This document shows positions 52,084 to 59,850 of a stretch of DNA of 64,000 bases, piece by piece. Position 1 is the stretch's first letter; each line of letters begins with the position of its first letter. The notes under the pieces were generated by a model. That model was not told the origin of the DNA. It worked only from the letters and a program-made list of their open reading frames with translations, and ran no database searches. This DNA is from Paenibacillus rhizophilus (GTDB lineage Bacteria; Bacillota; Bacilli; Paenibacillales; Paenibacillaceae), in NCBI RefSeq assembly GCF_003854965.1, contig NZ_RQPI01000017.1, positions 36,645-100,644 of the forward strand, given 5' to 3'. The position numbers and the translations under genes were made by a program.

Positions 52084-53430
52084 GTGGAAAGCCATACTTC
52101 CGAACTATGGCAGCAGATTTTATCGATTATTCAGACCAAACTAAGCAAGCCAAGCTATGATACCTGGTTTAAAGCAACCAAAGCGATCTCATTCAGTTCC
52201 AAGTCGCTCGTCATTTCGGCGCCGACAACATTCGCCGTGGAATGGCTTGAAAGCAGGTATACGAAGCTGGTCGGAGCTACGGTTTTCGAAGTGACGGGAA
52301 AGCAGGTAGACGTCAAGTTTGTTATAGAAGAGAACAAGCCTGCGGAGCCTGTCGTACAGATTTCCCCCGGACCGCCCGCTGTATCCCGTGAAGAAGCCCA
52401 GACGCATATGCTGAATCCCAAGTATACGTTCGATACGTTTGTCATCGGCTCCGGGAACCGGTTTGCCCATGCGGCGTCGCTTGCCGTGGCGGAAGCTCCT
52501 GCCAAAGCATACAATCCGTTGTTCTTATACGGAGGGGTGGGGCTCGGCAAAACTCATCTGATGCATGCGATCGGCCATTATATTCTTGAACATAATCCGA
52601 GCAACAAGGTGATTTATATTTCATCCGAGAAATTCACCAACGAGTTCATCAATTCCATCCGCGACAACCGCGGCGAAAGCTTTCGCAACAAGTACCGCAA
52701 TGTTGACATTCTGCTGATTGACGATATCCAATTCCTGGCCGGCAAAGAATCGACGCAGGAGGAATTCTTCCATACGTTCAATGCGCTGCACGAGGAACGC
52801 AAGCAGATTATCATCTCCAGCGACCGGCCGCCGAAGGAAATTCCGACACTTGAAGAACGGCTGCGTTCCCGGTTCGAGTGGGGACTGATAACGGACATCC
52901 AGCCGCCGGATCTGGAGACACGGATCGCGATTTTGCGCAAAAAAGCCAAAGCCGAGAACCTTGACATTCCAAACGAAGCGATGATGTATATAGCCAATCA
53001 GATCGATACGAACATCCGTGAGCTGGAAGGCGCTCTCATTCGGGTGGTCGCCTACTCATCGCTGACCAATCAGGATGTAACGACGCACCTGGCAGCCGAA
53101 GCGCTGAAGGATATTATTCCGTCCAGCCGGCCGAAGATGATCACCATTCAGGATATTCAACAAAAGGTCGGCGAATATTACAATTTGAGAATGGAGGATT
53201 TCAAGGCGCGCAAACGGACGAAAGCCGTCGCTTTTCCAAGGCAGATCGCTATGTATCTTTCCCGGGAGCTGACCGATTATTCACTGCCCAAGATCGGCGA
53301 AGCCTTTGGAGGCAGGGACCATACGACCGTAATTCATGCCCACGAAAAAATAAGCCAGTCGCTTAAGGTTGATCAAGAACTGTACAAAGTGGTAAACAAT
53401 ATTTCCGAGAAAATAAAAAATCCTTCGTAG
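52084..53430 (+). CDS. dnaA: Chromosomal replication initiator DnaA
   Basis: A 448-residue initiator starting at GTG with AAAGGAG seven bases upstream. Domain I (1-80), a Pro-rich linker (85-105), the AAA+ domain with Walker A GGVGLGKTH (about 154-162), Walker B ILLIDDIQFLAGK, and domain IV with the signature GGRDHTTVIHAHEK. ATP-bound DnaA assembles on DnaA boxes on both sides of its own gene and opens oriC. It begins the plus-strand replication arm. Confidence 0.98.
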   Translation: MESHTSELWQQILSIIQTKLSKPSYDTWFKATKAISFSSKSLVISAPTTFAVEWLESRYTKLVGATVFEVTGKQVDVKFVIEENKPAEPVVQISPGPPAVSREEAQTHMLNPKYTFDTFVIGSGNRFAHAASLAVAEAPAKAYNPLFLYGGVGLGKTHLMHAIGHYILEHNPSNKVIYISSEKFTNEFINSIRDNRGESFRNKYRNVDILLIDDIQFLAGKESTQEEFFHTFNALHEERKQIIISSDRPPKEIPTLEERLRSRFEWGLITDIQPPDLETRIAILRKKAKAENLDIPNEAMMYIANQIDTNIRELEGALIRVVAYSSLTNQDVTTHLAAEALKDIIPSSRPKMITIQDIQQKVGEYYNLRMEDFKARKRTKAVAFPRQIAMYLSRELTDYSLPKIGEAFGGRDHTTVIHAHEKISQSLKVDQELYKVVNNISEKIKNPS

Positions 53431-53448
53431 CAGAAGGAATAAACAAGC

Positions 53449-53542
53449 CTATACACAATCTATCCACATGTGCGTAGGCTTAATTTTATGCAGTTTGGGC
53501 AGCTTATCCACATATCCGGCGCCCCTACTACTAATACTATTT
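53449..53542 (+). other. oriC unwinding region: DnaA boxes, GC strip and DnaA-trios
   Basis: Boxes CTATACACA (53449-53457), CTATCCACA (53460-53468) and a perfect TTATCCACA (53504-53512), then GC-rich CCGGCGCCC, then CTA-CTA-CTA-ATA-CTA (53525-53539) running into an AT-rich stretch. This order is that of the B. subtilis basal unwinding element between dnaA and dnaN, where DnaA-trios guide the initiator onto single strands. Confidence 0.85.
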
Positions 53543-53658
53543 AAAATCTATATATTATCTTCATCCAAGATGAAGCGGCTGCGCCTCTTTTGAAGGACCG
53601 CACAAAGCTTCCTAACTCTTCTTAACAGTCCGCCCAATATTCAGCTAGGAGTGAAATT

Positions 53659-54801
53659 ATGAAAATCAGCATTCTTAAAAATGAACTCAACGAATCCATT
53701 CAGCACGTATCCAAGGCGATATCCAGCAGAACGACGATTCCTATTCTTACCGGCATCAAGCTGGAAGTCAGTTATCAGGGCGTCACGCTGACCGCCAGCG
53801 ATACCGATATTTCCATTCAATCGTTTATCCCTGCGGAAAATGACAGCGAGCAGATTGTGAAGGTGGAGCAGCCGGGAAGCGTAGTGCTGCCGGCAAAATT
53901 TTTCGTTGAAATCATCAAGAAGCTGCCATCCAAAGAAATTCATATGGAGGTCAAGGATGGCTTTCAGACTTATATTTCTTCCGGAGCGACGGAAATTCAA
54001 ATGGTCGGTCTTGATCCGGAGGAATTTCCTGTCCTGCCGAATATTGAAGGCAATGAAACGATTTCTTTACCCGGAGATTTACTTAAAAATATGATCAAGC
54101 AAACGGCTTTTTCCATCTCCACCCAGGAGACAACGCCGATTTTAACAGGTATACTATGGAATCTGTCCGACGGTGAGTTCAAATTTACCGCAACGGACCG
54201 CCATCGTCTGGCCACAAGAGCGGCCAAGCTGGAAGGAACGGAGGATGTCCGGTTCGCCAATGTCGTTATCGCCGGCAAAACGCTTAATGAGCTGAGCAAA
54301 ATCATTCCCGACCAGAATATGCTCGTTGATATCGTCGTGGCCGATAATCAGGTGCTTTTCAAATTGGACCGGGTTCTGTTCTACACCCGCATCCTCGACG
54401 GCGTATACCCGGATACTTCTAGAATTATTCCGAGTGTCTACAAAACAGAACTGACCTTGGAAACAAAAAAATTAAGCGAATCGATCGACCGGGCTTATTT
54501 GCTGTCCCGCGAAGAGAAGACGAACATCGTCCGCCTGCAGACGCTGGAACAGGGGGGGATTGAAATTTCCTCCAGTTCTTCGGAGCTTGGCAAAGTGCGG
54601 GAAGAGCTTGAAGTGATCGATTTTAAAGGTGAACCGCTGAAAATATCGTTTAACTCCAAATATATGCTGGATGTGCTGAAAATAGTCGACAGCGAACAGC
54701 TGACGATCGCTTTTACCGGTATGATGAGTCCGATTATTTTAAAGCCGCTGGATGAAAGCAAGGCTCTGTATGTTATTTTGCCTTATCGTACGACCAATTA
54801 A
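53659..54801 (+). CDS. dnaN: DNA polymerase III sliding clamp
   Basis: A 380-residue beta clamp starting MKISILKNELNESIQHVSKA, three similar domains, with VVLPAKFFVEIIKKLP, FTATDRHRLA and the C-terminal MMSPIILKP and VILPYRTTN. The dimer rings DNA and tethers polymerase. Start ATG at 53659 follows AGGAGTGAAATT. It lies 228 bases after dnaA, the gap holding the unwinding region. Confidence 0.98.
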   Translation: MKISILKNELNESIQHVSKAISSRTTIPILTGIKLEVSYQGVTLTASDTDISIQSFIPAENDSEQIVKVEQPGSVVLPAKFFVEIIKKLPSKEIHMEVKDGFQTYISSGATEIQMVGLDPEEFPVLPNIEGNETISLPGDLLKNMIKQTAFSISTQETTPILTGILWNLSDGEFKFTATDRHRLATRAAKLEGTEDVRFANVVIAGKTLNELSKIIPDQNMLVDIVVADNQVLFKLDRVLFYTRILDGVYPDTSRIIPSVYKTELTLETKKLSESIDRAYLLSREEKTNIVRLQTLEQGGIEISSSSSELGKVREELEVIDFKGEPLKISFNSKYMLDVLKIVDSEQLTIAFTGMMSPIILKPLDESKALYVILPYRTTN

Positions 54802-54846
54802 CGCCGGATTCCCCTTTGTGGATAAGTGGCGGAGAGGAAAGAAATC

Positions 54847-55068
54847 ATGAAAAAAATAGTTATCCACAGTGGATATATTAAGCTGGATCAATTTTTAAAG
54901 CTCTCGGACTGCGTATCCACAGGCGGGATGGCGAAGGCTCTCTTACAGGAGGGGCATGTGCTGGTGAACGGAGAAAAAGAGGATCGCCGGGGAAGAAAGC
55001 TGTATCCGGGCGACAAAGTCGAAGTGAAGGACGAAGGCATCTTCGAGGTAGCCGGCGGAGAAGTATAA
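54847..55068 (+). CDS. yaaA: S4-domain protein YaaA (RlbA)
   Basis: A 73-residue protein: S4 RNA-binding fold with IKLDQFLKLSDCVSTGGMAK and VLVNGEKEDRRGRKLYPGDKVEV. It sits between dnaN and recF in all Bacillales and may bind RNA in ribosome assembly. The ATG at 54847 is chosen for AGAGGAAAG upstream; the frame opens seven codons earlier. Confidence 0.93.
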   Translation: MKKIVIHSGYIKLDQFLKLSDCVSTGGMAKALLQEGHVLVNGEKEDRRGRKLYPGDKVEVKDEGIFEVAGGEV

Positions 55069-55229
55069 ACATAGTTTGTGCGTAAAATTAACGCTTCACT
55101 TTGTGGAGCTATCTTGAAATATAAGCATAAATGAGCTCGTTGCTGGTTTTTGGCTTGTATTTCGGCGAGAATCGGGCGCTTTCCCCACGGAGGAAAGCGC
55201 AGCCGTTTCTTCTTGGGAGGAACGCTTTC

Positions 55230-56348
55230 GTGTTTGTACACAATATCACCCTGCGGCATTACCGAAACTACGGATCGCTGCAGCTTGAAGGCCTGGGAGA
55301 TGTGAATCTGATCCTTGGACAAAATGCCCAGGGCAAGACGAATCTCGTCGAGGCCCTTTACTGCCTGGCGATGACCAAGAGCCACCGAACGTCAAAGGAC
55401 CGCGAGCTGATCTCTTTCGACGCTCCAGACGGCGCGGCCTATATCGAGGCGGAGGTACGGCGGAAATACGGGGATTTGAAACTTGAGCTGACGCTGTCCC
55501 CGCAGGGGAAGAAAGCGAAAATCAACGGTCTTGAGCAGCGGCGTCTGAGCGAATTTGTCGGTTCGCTGAATGTCGTCATGTTCGCGCCCGAGGATCTGGA
55601 GATCGTCAAAGGGACACCGGGCGTTCGGCGCCGTTTTTTGGATATGGAAATCGGCCAGGTTCAGCCAAGCTATCTGTTTCACCTGCAGCAGTACCAGAAG
55701 GTGCTCCTCCAAAGAGGCAATCTGTTAAAGCAGCTGTGGGGCAAAAAGGAAGCCGGCGGCGATATGCTGGAAATATGGGATGCACAGCTTGCAGAGCATG
55801 GTGTTAAAATCGTCAAAAAAAGGAAACAATTCATAAAGAAGCTGCAAGTTTGGGCCGAAGAGATCCATAAAGGAATTACAAACGGCGGTGAAGAGCTGAA
55901 ATTGCACTATCTTCCTTCTTTCGGAGAGCGGGAAGAGGAAGATGAAGCTGTCTTATTGGACAAATTTATGTTAAAGTTATCACAAACACGTGAACAGGAA
56001 ATCCGGAGAGGAATGACGCTGACAGGTCCCCATCGGGACGATCTGTCCTTTTTTATCAATGGCAGAGAGGCTTCCGTTTATGGCTCCCAAGGGCAGCAGC
56101 GCACGACCGCTCTTTCGCTTAAGCTGGCCGAAATTGAACTTATCCATGAGGAAATCGGGGAATATCCCGTCCTGCTGCTTGACGATGTTCTGTCGGAGCT
56201 TGATCCGTACCGTCAAACGCAGCTGATTGAAACTTTTCAGAGCAAAGTGCAAACATTCATAACGGCTACCGGAATCGAAAGCCTGAACGCCGATAAATTA
56301 AAAGGCGCAATCCAGTATCGAGTCCACAGCGGAATCATAGAGTCTTAA
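55230..56348 (+). CDS. recF: DNA replication and repair protein RecF
   Basis: A 372-residue SMC-like ATPase starting at GTG: FVHNITLRHYRNYGSLQLEG. Walker A GQNAQGKTNLVEAL (about 32-45), signature YGSQGQQRTTALSLK and Walker B LLLDDVLSELD. It promotes RecA loading at gaps. The GTG at 55230 follows GGGAGGAACGCTTTC; the open frame from 55131 lacks a site. Confidence 0.97.
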   Translation: MFVHNITLRHYRNYGSLQLEGLGDVNLILGQNAQGKTNLVEALYCLAMTKSHRTSKDRELISFDAPDGAAYIEAEVRRKYGDLKLELTLSPQGKKAKINGLEQRRLSEFVGSLNVVMFAPEDLEIVKGTPGVRRRFLDMEIGQVQPSYLFHLQQYQKVLLQRGNLLKQLWGKKEAGGDMLEIWDAQLAEHGVKIVKKRKQFIKKLQVWAEEIHKGITNGGEELKLHYLPSFGEREEEDEAVLLDKFMLKLSQTREQEIRRGMTLTGPHRDDLSFFINGREASVYGSQGQQRTTALSLKLAEIELIHEEIGEYPVLLLDDVLSELDPYRQTQLIETFQSKVQTFITATGIESLNADKLKGAIQYRVHSGIIES

Positions 56349-56365
56349 ATGAGCGGAGGAAGACC

Positions 56366-56614
56366 ATGTATATTCATTTGGGCGGGGAAAAGATTATCCG
56401 GTCTTCAGAACTGATTGCCATATTCGATATTTCGATCGAGAAATCCTCCAAATTGTCCAAACAGTTCGTTACCGCGGCTTTGAATGACAAGAAATTGGAG
56501 CGAATCGGCGAAGAAGAAGCCAAATCCATAGTCGTTACTCAGAACATTGTGTATTATTCCCCCATTTCTTCTTCCACACTCAAAAAAAGATCCAGAATGC
56601 TGCTTGACAGTTGA
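56366..56614 (+). CDS. remB: Extracellular matrix regulator RemB (YaaB)
   Basis: An 82-residue protein MYIHLGGEKIIRSSELIAIFD, the DUF370 family, with VVTQNIVYYSPISSSTLKKR near the end. In B. subtilis RemB and its homologue RemA affect biofilm matrix genes. It lies between recF and gyrB with GGAGGAAGACC before the ATG. Confidence 0.92.
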   Translation: MYIHLGGEKIIRSSELIAIFDISIEKSSKLSKQFVTAALNDKKLERIGEEEAKSIVVTQNIVYYSPISSSTLKKRSRMLLDS

Positions 56615-56661
56615 AGCCCGTCCAGGGCCAAAGTAATAATCTGAAAGAAGTAGGTGAAGGC

Positions 56662-58572
56662 ATGTCAATGAATCAACCGACATATGATGAGAGCCAGATT
56701 CAGGTGCTTGAAGGGCTGGAAGCGGTCCGCAAGCGTCCGGGCATGTACATCGGTTCGACCAGCGTAAAGGGCTTGCACCATCTCGTATGGGAAGTTGTCG
56801 ATAACAGTATTGACGAAGCGTTGGCCGGTTATTGCGACAAAATCCAAGTTATAGTGCATGAGGACAACAGCATAACCGTAATCGACAACGGACGGGGAAT
56901 TCCTGTCGGAGAGAATACGAAGCTGAAGAAATCGACGCTTGAAGTCGTCATGACCGTCCTGCATGCAGGGGGCAAATTCGGCGGCGGAGGATATAAAGTA
57001 TCGGGCGGCCTGCATGGGGTGGGTATTTCGGTAGTGAATGCCCTCTCGGAAAAAGTAGTTGTCACGGTTAAGCGTGAGGGACATGTGTACCAGCAGGAAT
57101 ATCGCCGGGGGGCCCCTCAGTACGACATCCGGATGATTGGCGATACCGAAGAGACGGGGACCAAGACGACTTTCCACCCGGACCCGGAGATTTTTACCGA
57201 AACGACCGTGTATGAATATAATACTCTCCTTACCCGGATTCGCGAGCTGGCCTTCTTGAATAAGGGAATTGAAATCTCTCTCACGGATGAGCGGACCGGT
57301 GCGGTGAACAACTTCAAATACGACGGCGGCATAATCGAATACGTGAAGTTCCTCAACGAGAAAAAAGAAGTGCTGCATGAGGAACCCATCTATGTGGGCG
57401 GTTCCCGCGATATGATTCAAGTCGAAGTAGCGCTTCAATACAACGATTCCTATACCGAAAATATTTACTCTTTCGCCAATAACATTCATACCCATGAGGG
57501 CGGAACGCATGAATCCGGATTCAAGAGTGCCTTGACGCGGATTATCAACGATTATGCCCGGAAAAGCGGGATCATCAAGGATAACAGCTCCAACCTGACC
57601 GGAGACGACGTCCGTGAAGGACTGACGGCGATCATTTCCGTGAAGATTCCCGAGCCGCAGTTCGAGGGTCAAACGAAGACAAAGCTCGGCAACAGCGAGG
57701 TTCGCGGGATTGTGGAATCGCTGTTTGGCGAGAAGCTGCAGGAGTTCCTTGAGGAGAACCCGGCTATTTCCCGGCGCGTCCTGGATAAATCGCTGCAGGC
57801 TTCCCGGGCGCGTGAAGCGGCGCGCAAAGCCCGCGAACTGACGCGGCGCAAGAGCGCTCTTGAAGTCAGCGCGCTGCCGGGCAAGCTGGCGGACTGCTCG
57901 TCCAAGGATGCTTCCATCAGCGAGCTGTTCATCGTCGAAGGCGACTCTGCCGGCGGATCGGCTAAGCAGGGACGTGACCGGCATTTTCAGGCGATTTTGC
58001 CGCTGCGCGGTAAAATTCTGAACGTGGAGAAGGCGCGTCTGGACCGCATCTTGTCCAATGCAGAGATTCGAGCCATTATTACCGCCTTGGGAACGGGAAT
58101 CGGCGATGACTTCGACCTGTCGAAGGCGCGTTACCACAAGGTTGTCATCATGACGGATGCAGATGTCGACGGCGCCCATATCCGTACTCTGCTGCTGACC
58201 TTCTTTTACCGGTATATGCGCAAAATCGTTGACGCGGGCTTTATCTACATCGCCCAGCCGCCGCTGTTCAAAGTGGAACGCAACAAGGTGGTGCGCTACG
58301 CCGGCTCGGAGAAGGAGCGCGACGAGATTATCGCCACCTTCGGAGAGAACGCCAAATTTAATGTTCAGCGCTATAAAGGTCTTGGCGAGATGAATGCGAC
58401 ACAGCTCTGGGAAACGACAATGGATCCCGAAAGCCGTAGTATGCTGCAGGTAACGATCGAAGACGCCATTCTGGCGGATAGCATTTTCGATACACTTATG
58501 GGCGATAATGTGGAGCCGCGGCGCGATTTTATCCAGGAGCATGCCAAAACGGTCAAGAATCTCGATGTTTAA
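56662..58572 (+). CDS. gyrB: DNA gyrase subunit B
   Basis: A 636-residue GHKL ATPase subunit. N-terminal EAVRKRPGMYIGSTSVKGLHH, ATP-site DNGRGIPV and GGLHGVGISVVNALS, then the TOPRIM domain with EGDSAGGSAKQGRDR and DADVDGAHIRTLLLTFFYR. With GyrA it introduces negative supercoils. The ATG at 56662 (MSMNQPTYDESQI) follows AGGTGAAGG; an in-frame start at 56611 overlaps remB without a site. Confidence 0.98.
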   Translation: MSMNQPTYDESQIQVLEGLEAVRKRPGMYIGSTSVKGLHHLVWEVVDNSIDEALAGYCDKIQVIVHEDNSITVIDNGRGIPVGENTKLKKSTLEVVMTVLHAGGKFGGGGYKVSGGLHGVGISVVNALSEKVVVTVKREGHVYQQEYRRGAPQYDIRMIGDTEETGTKTTFHPDPEIFTETTVYEYNTLLTRIRELAFLNKGIEISLTDERTGAVNNFKYDGGIIEYVKFLNEKKEVLHEEPIYVGGSRDMIQVEVALQYNDSYTENIYSFANNIHTHEGGTHESGFKSALTRIINDYARKSGIIKDNSSNLTGDDVREGLTAIISVKIPEPQFEGQTKTKLGNSEVRGIVESLFGEKLQEFLEENPAISRRVLDKSLQASRAREAARKARELTRRKSALEVSALPGKLADCSSKDASISELFIVEGDSAGGSAKQGRDRHFQAILPLRGKILNVEKARLDRILSNAEIRAIITALGTGIGDDFDLSKARYHKVVIMTDADVDGAHIRTLLLTFFYRYMRKIVDAGFIYIAQPPLFKVERNKVVRYAGSEKERDEIIATFGENAKFNVQRYKGLGEMNATQLWETTMDPESRSMLQVTIEDAILADSIFDTLMGDNVEPRRDFIQEHAKTVKNLDV

Positions 58573-58623
58573 TGAGCTGTCAGCTCCAGCCTAATGAATT
58601 CGATTCGGCATGATCCATCTTCA

Positions 58624-58664
58624 GCAGCCTCCGGTTGCCGCCAAGCGGGCGGTCCGGGGGCTGC
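58624..58664 (+). terminator. gyrB terminator
   Basis: GCAGCCTCCGG ... CCGGGGGCTGC (one wobble) with inner GCCGCC/GGGCGG and TTTTGC after it, 51 bases after the gyrB stop. Confidence 0.88.
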
Positions 58665-58698
58665 TTTTGCCTAAAATCAAGATGGAGGAATCCGGCCG

Positions 58699-59562
58699 CT
58701 AACGGCCGCGTGTAAGCTGGTTGCGGCGCGAGGATAAACTCGCGTTGCCAAAGCCGGCACGTCCGTAGGCGGCGGCATATCGGCGGATTTTACGGTAAAT
58801 GGATTTGTCGTCAAACAGCTTGAAAGCTACGAGTGAAGGCAGCGTATTAACCTCAAGAATCCAAAGTTCATGACGATCGTCCATGGCGACATCCAGACCG
58901 ATTTCCTTCATGCCCGGGAAAGCCGTCTCCAACTGGCGTCCGATGTGCACACCAAGATGTTTCAGACGATAAATCATAGCTGAGCGTTCGCTAGTGTTCA
59001 TATGTTCCACAAACAACGCTTCGACGGGCAGGATGCGCCCTCCGTTATGGTAGTTGGTCACAATTTTTTTCGGTGCCGCCACTCTGCCTAAAAGTCCGGT
59101 CGTCTCCCAGCGTCCCTCCGGGTTTTTTTGGACAAGCACACGTAAATCGAATGGAAGTTTCTTGTAACGCAGCAGATCGATTCCTTTTTGAATCAGATAG
59201 GGACGCTCCTGAATTCTTTCGGATATCGCCTGATGCAGCTCCTCAATCGAACGATAAGCCTGCGCTTTGGTACCGTAACGGAGAATATACAAAGTAATGG
59301 GCTCGGTATTTTCTTCTTCATGTTCTTCCGGGTTTTCGGCGCCGCTGGGGCTCAAGGTCAGATTCCGCCGTTCGGCTCGCATAACCCCGCTTCCGTAGGT
59401 TCCGCGATCCGGCTTGATATAAACCGTTTCATACAGGACGAGCATTTCACTAAGCACCGCAGAATCATATTTACGGGTATCGGGAATATAAGGCGCCAAG
59501 GAACGGTTTAGCAGGATGACTTCGGTCTTGGCCCATTTGCTGGGAACCCGTTGAATTCTCAT
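58699..59562 (-). CDS. YheC/YheD family ATP-grasp protein (spore coat-associated)
   Basis: A 287-residue ATP-grasp-like protein. YIKPDRGTYGSGVM is the nucleotide loop, DLRVLVQKNPEGRWETTGLLGRVA a central strand set, and EIGLDVAMDDRHELWILEVNTLPS the metal-binding end (acidic and Asn residues). YheC and YheD are coat-associated in Bacillus spores; the reaction is not known. It is on the opposite strand between gyrB and gyrA, an arrangement I associate with Paenibacillus. Confidence 0.9.
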   Translation of the reverse strand: MRIQRVPSKWAKTEVILLNRSLAPYIPDTRKYDSAVLSEMLVLYETVYIKPDRGTYGSGVMRAERRNLTLSPSGAENPEEHEEENTEPITLYILRYGTKAQAYRSIEELHQAISERIQERPYLIQKGIDLLRYKKLPFDLRVLVQKNPEGRWETTGLLGRVAAPKKIVTNYHNGGRILPVEALFVEHMNTSERSAMIYRLKHLGVHIGRQLETAFPGMKEIGLDVAMDDRHELWILEVNTLPSLVAFKLFDDKSIYRKIRRYAAAYGRAGFGNASLSSRRNQLTRGR

Positions 59563-59780
59563 GTTACTCCTCCCTTTACACTCTGAAATATAAGGACAAG
59601 TGTTCTAAACAATGGTATAATCGAAGGATATGGGATGATATCTTTATGCGATGTCATGGGGCGGTTAGGCACGGTCTGCTCCATACAGTCTATGAGCCGT
59701 GAGTATATACGGACAGGGCAAACACCCGGGATCCGGGCAAGAAAATCTTTTATATGACGGTTATACGCTAGTACGTTTAA

Positions 59781-59809
59781 TTGTGCTGTTTTTGTGAAAG
59801 GAATATAAT
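59781..59809 (+). promoter_or_regulatory. gyrA promoter
   Basis: TTGTGC (59781-59786), 17 bases, TATAAT (59804-59809), 41 bases before the gyrA ATG. Confidence 0.75.
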
Positions 59810-59850
59810 TAAGGGTAGCGGTTTTTTAACTTAAGGAGGTCCAGCAACTC

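Noticed and set aside
56665..58542. 625-codon open frame antisense to gyrB
   Set aside because: It lies wholly within gyrB, has no ribosome site or family resemblance, and reflects GC-biased third positions of gyrB.
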